This document shows, piece after piece, positions 7,279 through 16,084 of a stretch of DNA of 64,000 bases. The notes below the pieces were generated by a model. That model worked only from the letters and a program-made list of their open reading frames with translations. It did no database searches and had not been told where the DNA came from. Position 1 is the first letter of the stretch, and the number at the start of each line of letters is the position of its first letter. Made by a program: the position numbers and the translations under genes. The stretch lies in the NCBI GenBank assembly GCA_035279665.1, contig DATEHI010000011.1:66223-130222 (forward strand), written 5' to 3'. Source of the stretch: CF-13 sp035279665 (lineage in GTDB: Bacteria; Chloroflexota; Dormibacteria; CF-121).

Positions 7279-8634
7279 ATGAACGGGGAACAGATTTGGC
7301 AGGCGGCGCAAGAGGAACTTCGGTTCCAGCTCAGTAAGCCAAGCTACGAGACTTGGCTGAAAAATGCATCGCTCGTCGGCCGCGAGAAGAATGCCTTCAA
7401 GATCGGCGTGCCGACCAAGCTCGCCAAGGACTGGCTCGAAGACCGCTACTCGGCGATGATCAAGGAGACCTTATCGGCGATCGTCTCTGGTGACGTAAGC
7501 GTCGCCTTCGAGGTGATCCCCGGTAAGACGGAAGCGGCGGCGGGCAGGTCCGCGGTGGCTGTCGCTGAGGAGCCGCCGCCCGAAGAGGAGGAGCCGGTCC
7601 TGCACGAGGCCTCTCAGCTGAATCCGAAATTCCAGTTCCAGCACTTCGTGGTCGGTAACAACTCGCGCTTCGCCCACGCCGCCTGCCGGGCCGTGGCCGA
7701 AACGCCGGCGAAGGCCTACAACCCGCTCTTCCTCTACGGTGGAGTCGGCCTGGGCAAGACCCACCTGATGCACGCCATCGGCCACGCGGTGCTGGAGAAG
7801 CACGCCCGCCGGCGGGTCGCCTACGTGACCAGCGAGAAGTTCATGAACGAGATGATCTCCTCGATCCAGGAAGGACGGATGAACGATTTTCGGACCCGCT
7901 ACCGGACGGTCGACGTCCTGCTGGTTGACGACATTCAGTTCCTCGCCGGCAAAGACCGGACCCAGGAAGAGTTCTTCCATACCTTTAACTCCCTGCACGA
8001 GCTCAACAAGCAGATCGTCATCTCCTCGGACCGTCCGCCGAAAGAGATCCCCACCCTCGAAGACCGGCTGCGCTCCCGGTTTCAGTGGGGTCTGATCGCG
8101 GACATCCAGGCGGCCGACTTCGAGACGCGCGTCGCCATCCTCAAGTCGAAGGTTGGGCCGTACGCACGCCTGGTGCCGGAGGATGTGCTCTCCTTCATCG
8201 CCCACAAGATCCAGAAGAACATCCGCGAGCTCGAGGGTGCGCTCATTCGCGTGATCGCCCACGCCTCCCTCAACCGCAGCGCCGTCAACGTCGAGATGGC
8301 AGCGAAACTGCTGCAGGATGTCATTCCCTCAACCGAGACTCGGACGCTCTCGATCGACACCATCTCCCGCACCGTGGCGAGCTTCTACCACATCAGCCTC
8401 GAGGAGATGAAAGGCAAGCGCCGCGACAAGCACATCGTCTTTCCGCGGCAGGTGGCGATGTTCTTGATCCGCGAGGAAACGGCGTCGTCCCTGCCGGCGA
8501 TCGGCCAGGCATTCGGAGGACGCGACCATACGACTGTCTTGCATTCCTACGAGAAGATTTCGACCGACTCCAAAGAGGACCAGCGCCTCCAGGCCGACCT
8601 TCGAAAACTTCGCGAGATTCTTTATTCGCATTGA
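7279..8634 (+). CDS. dnaA: Chromosomal replication initiator DnaA
   Basis: AAA+ protein that binds DnaA boxes and opens oriC. The 451 residues have domain I starting QIWQAAQEELRFQLSKPSYETW, a short acidic linker (about residues 95-115), and the AAA+ core with Walker A GGVGLGKTH near 155-163 and Walker B VDVLLVDDIQFLAGK. The C-terminal DNA-binding domain carries the signature GGRDHTTVLHSYEKI. I use ATG 7279 because GGAGGAG lies 4 nt upstream; an in-frame GTG at 7252 lacks such a site. It is the first gene of the dnaA-dnaN-recF-dciA block. Confidence 0.98.
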   Translation: MNGEQIWQAAQEELRFQLSKPSYETWLKNASLVGREKNAFKIGVPTKLAKDWLEDRYSAMIKETLSAIVSGDVSVAFEVIPGKTEAAAGRSAVAVAEEPPPEEEEPVLHEASQLNPKFQFQHFVVGNNSRFAHAACRAVAETPAKAYNPLFLYGGVGLGKTHLMHAIGHAVLEKHARRRVAYVTSEKFMNEMISSIQEGRMNDFRTRYRTVDVLLVDDIQFLAGKDRTQEEFFHTFNSLHELNKQIVISSDRPPKEIPTLEDRLRSRFQWGLIADIQAADFETRVAILKSKVGPYARLVPEDVLSFIAHKIQKNIRELEGALIRVIAHASLNRSAVNVEMAAKLLQDVIPSTETRTLSIDTISRTVASFYHISLEEMKGKRRDKHIVFPRQVAMFLIREETASSLPAIGQAFGGRDHTTVLHSYEKISTDSKEDQRLQADLRKLREILYSH

Positions 8635-8726
8635 GCCTGTGGAATAGCGCCGCAATGGACGTGGATACTGTTGGAATCGTCTCCGCCTGGGGATACGCGC
8701 TCCGCGGGCGCACAGTTTTTGAAAGC

Positions 8727-8732
8727 TATAAT
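8727..8732 (+). promoter_or_regulatory. -10-like TATAAT in the dnaA-dnaN gap
   Basis: A perfect TATAAT lies in the 212-bp dnaA-dnaN intergenic region, 114 nt before the dnaN ATG. No convincing -35 is at the right distance. It is a possible independent dnaN promoter. Apart from this and a weak DnaA-box-like TGTGGAATA at 8639, I see nothing in the gap. Confidence 0.35.
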
Positions 8733-8846
8733 TGGGCCGATTCGAACGTGAAGACTGGGTTTTCCCTGTTGTGCACCGCCCTACGACTACGTCTCTTCTT
8801 TGAATTAAGGTCGTTTGATTAACGGGTCGTGTAGACCAGGAGCATC

Positions 8847-9962
8847 ATGAAGGTCACAGTCACCGCAGGAAACCTCGGTCAGGGGCTGCAGGTCGTCTCC
8901 CGCGCCGTTTCATCACGGACCACCCTACCGATCCTCAATAACGTCTTGCTGCAGACCGCCCAAACAGGTCTGCAACTGACGGCGACCAACCTGGAGATCG
9001 GCATTCGGCAGGTTATCCCGGCCGAGGTGCAGGAGGAAGGTGGCATCACGGTGCCGGCGCGGCTGCTGACCGACTTTGTGACCTCTCATCCCGACGAGCC
9101 GCTCTCCATGTCTTCGGACAAGAAGACCCAGTCACTGGCGGTCAAGAGCAATCGGTTCGACGCCAACATCCGTGGCATCGACCCGGCCGACTTCCCGCCG
9201 GTCCCTGCCGGCATGGATGGGCGCAAGATCAAAGTTGACCAGGGCGAGCTCAAAGATGCGATCGAGCAGACGGTGATCGCCGCCTCCAGCGACGAGGGAC
9301 GCCCGGTTCTGACTGGTGTCTACGTGCACCTCAACGGGGGCAAGGCGACCTTCGCCGCCACCGACGGCCATCGTCTGGCGGTCAAGACCCTTGCGGTCGA
9401 GGCGGAACCGGGCGAGGGCGAGACGATCGTCATCCCGGCGCGCGCCCTCAGCGAGCTCAGCCGTATTCTCAAGGGCGGCGACGATGGCGTCGAGGTCACG
9501 GTCGGCGCACAGAAGAACCAGGTCTTCTTCAAGACGCGTGACGTTGAACTGATGAGCCGGCTGATCGAGGGGACCTATCCCAACTATCAGCAAGTCATTC
9601 CGGGGCAGAGCACCACGACGATCACCAGCAAGACCCAGGATCTACTGTTCACCACCAAGATGGTCTCGCTTTTTTCCAAAGACGCGGCCAATGTCGTCAA
9701 GTTCAAGGCGGAAGGCGGCAAGCTGACGCTGACGGCTAATACCAGCGAGGTCGGGCAGAACGTCGCCGGCGTCGAGGCGAAGATCGAGGGGCAGGACCTC
9801 CAGGTCGCGTTCAACTCCAAGTACCTACTCGATGTCCTGGCCATCATCGGCAGTGAAGAGGTGACGCTGGGATTCACCGGTCCGCTGAACCCCGGCCTGA
9901 TCAAACCGGTAGGCAAGGACAACTACCTCTACATCATCATGCCGGTCAGAGTGGCGATGTAG
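8847..9962 (+). CDS. dnaN: DNA polymerase III beta sliding clamp
   Basis: Ring clamp that tethers DNA polymerase III to template. The 371 residues fit the three-fold repeat of clamp domains. Family segments include RAVSSRTTLPILNNVLL near the start, FAATDGHRLAVKTL in the middle domain, and the C-terminal YLYIIMPVRVAM matching the usual '(M/L)PMR(V/L)' end. The ATG at 8847 is preceded by an AGGAG. It lies between dnaA and recF as expected. Confidence 0.98.
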   Translation: MKVTVTAGNLGQGLQVVSRAVSSRTTLPILNNVLLQTAQTGLQLTATNLEIGIRQVIPAEVQEEGGITVPARLLTDFVTSHPDEPLSMSSDKKTQSLAVKSNRFDANIRGIDPADFPPVPAGMDGRKIKVDQGELKDAIEQTVIAASSDEGRPVLTGVYVHLNGGKATFAATDGHRLAVKTLAVEAEPGEGETIVIPARALSELSRILKGGDDGVEVTVGAQKNQVFFKTRDVELMSRLIEGTYPNYQQVIPGQSTTTITSKTQDLLFTTKMVSLFSKDAANVVKFKAEGGKLTLTANTSEVGQNVAGVEAKIEGQDLQVAFNSKYLLDVLAIIGSEEVTLGFTGPLNPGLIKPVGKDNYLYIIMPVRVAM

Positions 9963-9978
9963 TCAGCGCGCAGACCGC

Positions 9979-11109
9979 GTGTTCCTGGCTAACGTCTCAC
10001 TGTTCGACTTTCGCAATTACGCTGAGTTGGACCTGGCGCTGGAGCGCTCCGCCACGGTGTTCTTCGGCGGCAACGCGCAAGGGAAGACCAACCTGCTCGA
10101 GGCCGTGGCGCTCGCGGCCCTGACCCGGTCCCCGCGCACTCAGCAAGCCGCTGAACTGGTGCGCTTCGGCCAGTCGGCGGCGCGCGTGACGTGCGGCGTC
10201 CAGACCGACGCCGGCCTCCGGGAGCTGGAGGTGCGCATCGCCCTCAGTCCCGGCGCCGCCGGATCGCGGGCGTCTCGGAAGTTCACGGTCAATGGCATTG
10301 CCCGACGCTCGAGCGACATGATCGGGTCGCTTCGGGTCGTGCTCTTCTGGCCGGACGATTTGCAGCTGGTCAAAGGACCAGGCGAGGGCCGTCGCCGCTT
10401 TCTCAACACGTTGCTCTCGCAGATCGATCATGACCACGCGCGCGAGTTGACCCGTTACGGCCACCTGCTGGAGCAACGCAACGCGCTGCTTCGCGCGATC
10501 CGGGAGGGTCGCCAGCCGGTCGATGGCCTCGAGGTCTGGACGGTGGCGCTGGCGGAGTCGGGAGCGGCGATCATGGTCGAGCGGCAGCGGCGCCTGCTCG
10601 AGCTGCAACCGATCGCCGCGGCGTTCCATCGCGAGCTCAGCGACGACCGGGAGCGGCTCGAACTGCGCTACCGTCCCGCCGGGGCCCGCATCGGAGAGGC
10701 GCCACGCGAGCTCGTCGTCGAACAGCTCAAGGCCGCCATGCGCGACGCCCGCGATGAAGAGATCGGGCGCGGACAGACAGCTGTCGGACCCCAGCGTGAC
10801 GATGTCGAGGTGTGGCTCGACGACCACGAAGCCAGGCTCTATGCCAGCCAGGGACAGCAGCGCAGTGCGGTGCTGAGCCTCAAGCTGGCGGAGCTGCACT
10901 ATCTCGCCGAGGTGACCGGCGAGCAACCGGTGCTTTTGCTCGATGACGTGATGTCGGAACTCGACCCGGCGCGTCGTGAACGCCTGCTGGCCGCGCTCGA
11001 GCCGGGGCCGCAGGCACTCATCACGGCGGCCGACCTCAACGACCTGCCAAAGAGCATCCTGGAGCGCGCGGCCGTGTTCCGGGTCGAGCAAGGCGGGATC
11101 CATGCGTAG
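9979..11109 (+). CDS. recF: DNA replication and repair protein RecF
   Basis: SMC-like ATPase that loads RecA at gaps with RecO and RecR. The 376-residue protein begins LANVSLFDFRNYAELDL. It has Walker A GGNAQGKTNLLEA near 31-43, the ABC-type signature SQGQQRSAVLSLKLAEL near 295, and Walker B PVLLLDDVMSELD. The start is GTG 9979, 16 nt after dnaN. The last 8 nt overlap dciA. Confidence 0.97.
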   Translation: MFLANVSLFDFRNYAELDLALERSATVFFGGNAQGKTNLLEAVALAALTRSPRTQQAAELVRFGQSAARVTCGVQTDAGLRELEVRIALSPGAAGSRASRKFTVNGIARRSSDMIGSLRVVLFWPDDLQLVKGPGEGRRRFLNTLLSQIDHDHARELTRYGHLLEQRNALLRAIREGRQPVDGLEVWTVALAESGAAIMVERQRRLLELQPIAAAFHRELSDDRERLELRYRPAGARIGEAPRELVVEQLKAAMRDARDEEIGRGQTAVGPQRDDVEVWLDDHEARLYASQGQQRSAVLSLKLAELHYLAEVTGEQPVLLLDDVMSELDPARRERLLAALEPGPQALITAADLNDLPKSILERAAVFRVEQGGIHA

Positions 11110-11386
11110 CGTCGGCGAGGCGCTGCCGAAGGCGCTGAAGTCGCTCGGCATTTCCCGGCGGACACGCGAGGCGCAGGCGCTCTGGTTGTGGCCGCAACTG
11201 GTCGGTGAACACCTCGCCCACGAGACCCATGCGCTGAAGCTGACTGGCGGCACCCTGTTAGTGAGCGCCAGCAGTCCCGCGCTGGCGCATCAGCTTTATC
11301 TCGAGCGCGGCATGTTGATCGAGCAGCTCAATGAGCGCATCGGCTCGCCGGCCGTCCGCGAGATCCGCTTCCGGCAGTCCGGATGA
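11102..11386 (+). CDS. dciA: DciA-like protein (DUF721)
   Basis: DciA is the ancestral DnaB helicase loader or regulator in bacteria lacking DnaC/DnaI. The 94 residues match the compact DUF721 fold: a helical start (EALPKALKSLGISRRTREAQ), the conserved LWLWPQLVGEHLAHET core, GTLLVSASSPALAHQLY, and a C-terminal NERIGSPAVREIRFRQ strand. Its place straight after recF matches actinobacterial dnaA-dnaN-recF-DUF721 order. It overlaps recF by 8 nt and the following helicase by ATGA, so all are coupled. Confidence 0.88.
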   Translation: MRSVGEALPKALKSLGISRRTREAQALWLWPQLVGEHLAHETHALKLTGGTLLVSASSPALAHQLYLERGMLIEQLNERIGSPAVREIRFRQSG

Positions 11387-14178
11387 TCGCGACCACCGCT
11401 CCGCTCACCGAGGCGCAGCGGGCGGCGGTCGCGCACGCCCAGGGGCCGCTGCTGATCGTCGCGGGAGCAGGCACCGGAAAGACCCGGGTGCTGGTCGAGC
11501 GCTACCGACGGCTGCGCCAGGAGGGCGTGCCCGCGGAACAGATCCTGCTGCTGACCTTCACCGAAAAGGCCGCGCGCGAGGTGCTCGATCGGGTCGAGCA
11601 TGAAGACTACCTGCCCGCGGGCGAGCGATTCATCCTCACCTACCATGCCTTCGCGCAGCGGTTTCTCCAGGAAGAGGGCTGGCTCTGTGGCATCCCGAAG
11701 GCCTTCCGCATCGTGTCCGAGGTCCGCAAGTGGGAGCTGATGCGTGATGTCTTGCTGGCGACGCGTCCGCCCCACCTCTTCCATGCGCAGCGGCCCCACG
11801 AGCGGATCGGCGAGCTGCTCAAGCTGGTCGAACGAGCGAAACAGGAGCTGGTCTCACCCGCCGAATTCCGAGCGTGGGCAGACGCCAACGCGGCGCTCGA
11901 TGATCCGCTGCTGGCGGCCCAACGGGAGGCCGCGTTCGTCTACAGCGAATACCAGGAGCGGCTGCTTGCCGAGGAACGCCTCGACTTCGACGACACCATT
12001 TATTTCAGTGTGCAGCTCCTGATCCAGGAACCGTCGGTCGCCGCCCGGCAGTCGAAGCGCTTCGCCCACCTGATGGTCGACGAGTTCCAGGACACCAACT
12101 TCGCCCAGAGCCGGCTGCTCGAGCTGCTCGCCGGAGCCGACCGCAACCTGTGCGTGGTGGGTGACGACGACCAGAGCATCTACAAGTTCCGGGGTGCCTC
12201 GGTCGCCAACCTGCGACGCTTCCACGCCGTCTATCCCGACGCGGCCGTCATTCGGCTGGAGGAGAACTACCGCAGCCGCGGTCCCATCCTTCGCGCCGCC
12301 GGCCGGCTGATCAGCGAGGATCCGCAGCGGCTGGAAAAGCGGCTGATCGCCACGCGCGGCGAGGGGCGGCCGGTCAGCGTGCTGACGGCCACCAGCGTCA
12401 CCGAGGAAGCCGATGCCGTCGCCGATGTGGTCAAATCCGCGATCGACGAAGGGCAGCATCCACCGAACGCGATCGCGATTCTGCTCCGGGCGAATGCCCA
12501 CCTGCACAACTTCGCCCGCGCGCTGCAGCGCCACGGCGTCGCCTACCAGGTCAGTGGTGGGCGCGGCTTCTACCAACAGCCGGAGATCAAGGACTGCCTC
12601 GCCTACCTGCGCGCGGTCGACAGCCCGGACGACACCGTCTGCCTGATGCGCTTGCTGAGCCTGCCGCGCTACGCCGCCGACTCGGTACAGGCCGGCCGCT
12701 GGGCGCGTCAGGCGCGCGACGAAGGACGGCGGTTCTTCGATCTCCTCCAGGAATCGACCAACGAGGGAGCGCGCCGCCTCACCGAGGACCTGCGGCGCTT
12801 CAACGACCTGGCGTTGCGGCTCGGTGTCGACGATCTTTTCTACGAGGTGATGGAGCAAACCCACTACCTCGACCTGGAGCGGTTCCTCGGACCGATCGAG
12901 CGGTTGCAGGTCAGCGCCAACGTCCAGAAGCTCGCCGAGCTGATCACGGCGTACTGTGACGAGCACGCCGACCACCATTTGTCCGCCTACCTCAAGCACC
13001 TCGAAGCCACTGAAGCGGCACAGGCGGACGAGGAAATTGCGCCGCTCGACGAGACCGTCAACGCGGTCCACCTCATGACGGTGCACCAGGCGAAGGGGCT
13101 GGAGTTCGGCCTTGTCATCGTGCCGCACATGGTTGAGGGCCGCTTCCCCGCGAGCCGCCGCGGCGAAGGGCTCACGCTGCCGAACGAGCTCTTGAAAGAA
13201 GAAGTGCCTCCGGCCGAACAGCACCTCGCGGAAGAGCGCCGCCTGGCTTACGTCGCCCTGACGCGCGCCCGGGAGGAAATCGTCTGCACCCTGGCCGGCC
13301 GCTACGAGGGCGTCAAGGACTGGCGCCCGTCGCGCTTCCTGACGCCGGTCCGTGGCGATGGCGCGCGCGAGCTCGCCGCCTCGCAGCTGCTCGCGGCATC
13401 GGCCGGCGGCCTCGTCGAAGTCGCCCGCCAGGTCGAGCTGCCGCTCAACGACGCGCCGCCGATTGCGGCGCTGTCGTACACGCAGGTCGACACCTACCTC
13501 CGGTGCCCGCAGATGTACCAGTACCGTTTCGTCTTCCGGTTACCGACTCGGCCCAAGCCCCAGATGCAGTTCGGGCGCATCCTGCACGAGGCGCTCAAGG
13601 ATGCGCTGGGCAGCATCGACCGCGAACAGACGCTGACCTGGGCGATGGTGGACTCCGCCTACGTGGCGGCCTGGGCGAGAGAGCGGTTCTGCGCCCCGGA
13701 GCAGGCGCCATCTTTGCAGGACCTGGGGCGGACCTACTTACGCCGCGCCTTCGACGCCGGCGACTTGAGCAAGCCGCTCCTGCTGGAGCAGCCTTTCAGC
13801 CTGCGCGTCGATGGGCTGAGGCTGACCGGGCGGATCGATCGCGTCGACCGCCATCCGGATGGTGCCTATGAGGTCATCGATTACAAGACCGGATCGGCCA
13901 AGCGTGCCGCGGATCTTCAGCGCGACCTGCAGCTAGGCGTGTACGCGCTCGCCGCCCGCGAGGTCTTTCACTTCGACCCGCTGAGCCTGTCCTACTACTA
14001 CCTGGAGACCAGCGAGCGGATCACCGTCGACAAGCCGCAGGAGCGGCTGGAAGAAGACCGGCAGACGATCGTCAACGTGGCGGAGGGGATCCGTGCCGAA
14101 CTCTTTATGGCCAGGCCGGATCGCATGAAATGCGGGGGGTGCGATTTCCGCCAGCTCTGCCCCAGCGCGGCGGTCTAG
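11383..14178 (+). CDS. UvrD/PcrA-type helicase fused to RecB-family nuclease with Fe-S-type cysteines
   Basis: A 931-residue SF1 helicase-nuclease. The helicase half has Walker A AGAGTGKT (28-35), motif II VDEFQDTN (232-239), motif III GDDDQSIYKFRGA, motif V TVHQAKGLEF and motif VI RLAYVALTRARE. The C-terminal third is a PD-(D/E)xK nuclease with IDYKTG (D833, K835). It is bracketed by cysteines C708, C917, C920 and C926, as in AddB, Cas4 and AdnB iron-sulfur nucleases. It may process double-strand ends like one AdnAB subunit; no partner gene is adjacent. The ATG overlaps the dciA stop. Confidence 0.92.
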   Translation: MIATTAPLTEAQRAAVAHAQGPLLIVAGAGTGKTRVLVERYRRLRQEGVPAEQILLLTFTEKAAREVLDRVEHEDYLPAGERFILTYHAFAQRFLQEEGWLCGIPKAFRIVSEVRKWELMRDVLLATRPPHLFHAQRPHERIGELLKLVERAKQELVSPAEFRAWADANAALDDPLLAAQREAAFVYSEYQERLLAEERLDFDDTIYFSVQLLIQEPSVAARQSKRFAHLMVDEFQDTNFAQSRLLELLAGADRNLCVVGDDDQSIYKFRGASVANLRRFHAVYPDAAVIRLEENYRSRGPILRAAGRLISEDPQRLEKRLIATRGEGRPVSVLTATSVTEEADAVADVVKSAIDEGQHPPNAIAILLRANAHLHNFARALQRHGVAYQVSGGRGFYQQPEIKDCLAYLRAVDSPDDTVCLMRLLSLPRYAADSVQAGRWARQARDEGRRFFDLLQESTNEGARRLTEDLRRFNDLALRLGVDDLFYEVMEQTHYLDLERFLGPIERLQVSANVQKLAELITAYCDEHADHHLSAYLKHLEATEAAQADEEIAPLDETVNAVHLMTVHQAKGLEFGLVIVPHMVEGRFPASRRGEGLTLPNELLKEEVPPAEQHLAEERRLAYVALTRAREEIVCTLAGRYEGVKDWRPSRFLTPVRGDGARELAASQLLAASAGGLVEVARQVELPLNDAPPIAALSYTQVDTYLRCPQMYQYRFVFRLPTRPKPQMQFGRILHEALKDALGSIDREQTLTWAMVDSAYVAAWARERFCAPEQAPSLQDLGRTYLRRAFDAGDLSKPLLLEQPFSLRVDGLRLTGRIDRVDRHPDGAYEVIDYKTGSAKRAADLQRDLQLGVYALAAREVFHFDPLSLSYYYLETSERITVDKPQERLEEDRQTIVNVAEGIRAELFMARPDRMKCGGCDFRQLCPSAAV

Positions 14179-14417
14179 CGAAGACTCGCTTCATCCGGCG
14201 GTGCGTCGTCGAGGCTGGCTGCACCTTTAGCGTTCCGGTCATCGTTGAGTCAGCAAGCCACCTTGTCGACGCGACGGCTCGTGCGCGAATCGCTCACGGG
14301 TCATCGAGTTGACTTGGCCATCGTGGATGCCTCAAACCTCTAAGGGGCCGCCCAGAGTCGCAGCACTCGCTCGTTGAAGCGCGCGGTCAGTCTGTTCCTG
14401 CGCCACCGTGATGGCAA
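14179..14417. other. Non-coding or decayed stretch after the helicase gene
   Basis: No convincing reading frame, tRNA or rRNA. Codon-position GC bias is lost compared with the flanking genes. The stretch from the helicase stop to 14944 is the least gene-dense part of the window; the only candidate gene in it is at 14418-14642. It may be a remnant of deleted genes. Confidence 0.5.
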
Positions 14418-14642
14418 CTAGCTCGTCGGCCGGAACGGCGGAAGGGGCGAGATGCCCATGATGGCAGCCAGCACCACCCAGCAACCAGTCAACACACCCG
14501 AAACGCCGGTAAGCCGCCAGGTCATCGAAGGAGGGTCGTTAGGGTTCCACCCGCGAGCTAGCGGTACCCCTCGGCCGCTAGCGATTTCGTAAACGCTGGT
14601 CGCAATAAGAAGAAGTCCGAAGACGATTAAGAAGATTCGCAT
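14418..14642 (-). CDS. Small membrane protein, unknown function
   Basis: A 74-residue frame beginning MRIFLIVFGLLLIATSVYEI and ending in a second hydrophobic helix (VLTGCWVVLAAIMG), joined by a loop with WNPNDPPSMTW. The two-helix hairpin resembles many small uncharacterised bacterial membrane proteins; I do not recognise the family. No strong ribosome binding site is visible before the ATG, and GC is lower than in neighbouring genes, so it could be a recent acquisition or a chance frame. Confidence 0.5.
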   Translation of the reverse strand: MRIFLIVFGLLLIATSVYEIASGRGVPLARGWNPNDPPSMTWRLTGVSGVLTGCWVVLAAIMGISPLPPFRPTS

Positions 14643-14944
14643 TGACGATCGCCGATCCTCGTGGCTGTGGCCGGCAGAGAGACGATCGCGTCCGCAACAC
14701 TGATAGCACGACCTTTCCCCCAGCCTGGCGGCGGAGCAGATGGCATTTGAGCCTATTGTTACCTACCGGAGAGCAGCGAGGGAAGAATCAGAATAGCTCG
14801 AGTCATGCCTCGTGGGACGGCTGACGGCAATGGCTTGGTTAATTGGTCAGGTCCGGCAACTAGCCTCCGCTGGCTACGTCCTATCGGACCACCGTCCGCG
14901 CCGCGCTCATGGTCTGCAGCGAAGCAGGTCCTTGAGGCGAAGGG
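14643..14944. other. 302-bp region without a visible gene
   Basis: Short open frames here have no start context, domain or composition of a gene. I see no promoter pair, strong hairpin or RNA gene. It separates two minus-strand genes. Confidence 0.45.
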
Positions 14945-16066
14945 TCAGACACCCATTCGGACCAGGACGTCGGCGGTCTGAAAAGCCGCGCCGGGGTCGG
15001 CGGCCGCGCGCACCCTCTCCGAGTCCTGCAGTCGTTCCACCTGCGGCTTCGCATACCACTCGGTTACGGCCTCCACCAGTTCATCCGGCCGCGGCACGAA
15101 GCGGCCTAGGCGGCGGCCGACCACCTCTTGCACGTTGCCCTCTTCCTGGCCCGGTAAGTAGCCCGTCAGCAGCAGCGGGCAACCGCAGGCCAGGCCCTCC
15201 GCGATCATGCCGGGGCCGGCCCGCGTGACGAGCAGGTCGGATGCGAGCAACAGGTCCGGCATGTTGTCGACGAAGCCGAAGACGTGGACGCCGGCGTGAT
15301 TGTCATCGCGGATGCGCTGCGCTAGCGCCTCGTTACGCCCGCAGATGGCGAGCACCTGGATGTCGAGCGGCGATCGGGCTAGCGCGGCCGCGTACTTACG
15401 CAGCGGTTCCGTGCCATCGCCACCGCCCGCCAACAAAACCGTGGGGGCGTGCGGGCGCAGGCGCAGCTGGAGCCGCATCGCCGTTTTGTCAGTGAATCCC
15501 CGGATCGCGTCCTGGAATCGTGGATGGATGGGCAGCCCCGACTTGACGAGGCGATCGGCCGGCACCCCGCGGCGGCGGCACAGCTCGACGGCGGCATCGG
15601 AGGGACAGATGATGCAGTCCGCCGTCAGGTCGGTCCATGCCTGGTGAAAGTTGATCCAGTCGGTGATCACGGTGACGCGCGGGACGCCATAGGGCATGAC
15701 GTCCACGGCGACATGGTTCAGCAGCGGATGGAAGCTGGCCACCAACGCCGGTCGTGGATCGAGCGCGCCCCGGAGCTTGCGCCGCAGTCCGCGGCCGACT
15801 GCGTGCTGGAAGAGACGGACGGCTGGCTTGAAATTGGTGGCGCGGTATGCGGCGCCCCACAGGAACGGCGCCCGCCGCGTGATCGGCCCGTAGAGGGCGG
15901 TCAGGCGCCCGGCGATGACACGCTGGTCGCCCATGGGGTCAAAGAGCTCAACCCGAAATTGGTTCGGATGGCGGCGAGCGAGCGCCGCGGCCACGGCCTC
16001 CGCGGCCGCACGATGGCCGGCGCCAGTGTCGGAAAAGAGGAAAAGGAGGCGCTTAGGGGCGGCCAC
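14945..16066 (-). CDS. MGDG-synthase-like glycosyltransferase (GT28)
   Basis: Related to monogalactosyldiacylglycerol synthase and UgtP-type processive diacylglycerol glycosyltransferases. The 373 residues begin LLFLFSDTGAGHRAAAEAVAAAL, the family's N-terminal GxGH loop. The C-terminal GT28 half has VLLAGGGDGTEPLRKYA and the sugar-nucleotide-binding region VTRAGPGMIAEGLACGCPLLLT followed by a QEEGN motif. It probably adds a hexose to diacylglycerol at the inner face of the membrane. It stands alone between the gene-poor region and the K+ channel gene, both on the same strand. Confidence 0.85.
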   Translation of the reverse strand: MAAPKRLLFLFSDTGAGHRAAAEAVAAALARRHPNQFRVELFDPMGDQRVIAGRLTALYGPITRRAPFLWGAAYRATNFKPAVRLFQHAVGRGLRRKLRGALDPRPALVASFHPLLNHVAVDVMPYGVPRVTVITDWINFHQAWTDLTADCIICPSDAAVELCRRRGVPADRLVKSGLPIHPRFQDAIRGFTDKTAMRLQLRLRPHAPTVLLAGGGDGTEPLRKYAAALARSPLDIQVLAICGRNEALAQRIRDDNHAGVHVFGFVDNMPDLLLASDLLVTRAGPGMIAEGLACGCPLLLTGYLPGQEEGNVQEVVGRRLGRFVPRPDELVEAVTEWYAKPQVERLQDSERVRAAADPGAAFQTADVLVRMGV

Positions 16067-16084
16067 GACCGCTCCCGCGCCGCG

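Noticed and set aside
14130..14312. Plus-strand frame at the helicase 3' end, and frames at 14642-14824 and 14812-15228
   Set aside because: No recognisable domain, no ribosome binding site, and the last is opposite a well-supported glycosyltransferase gene.
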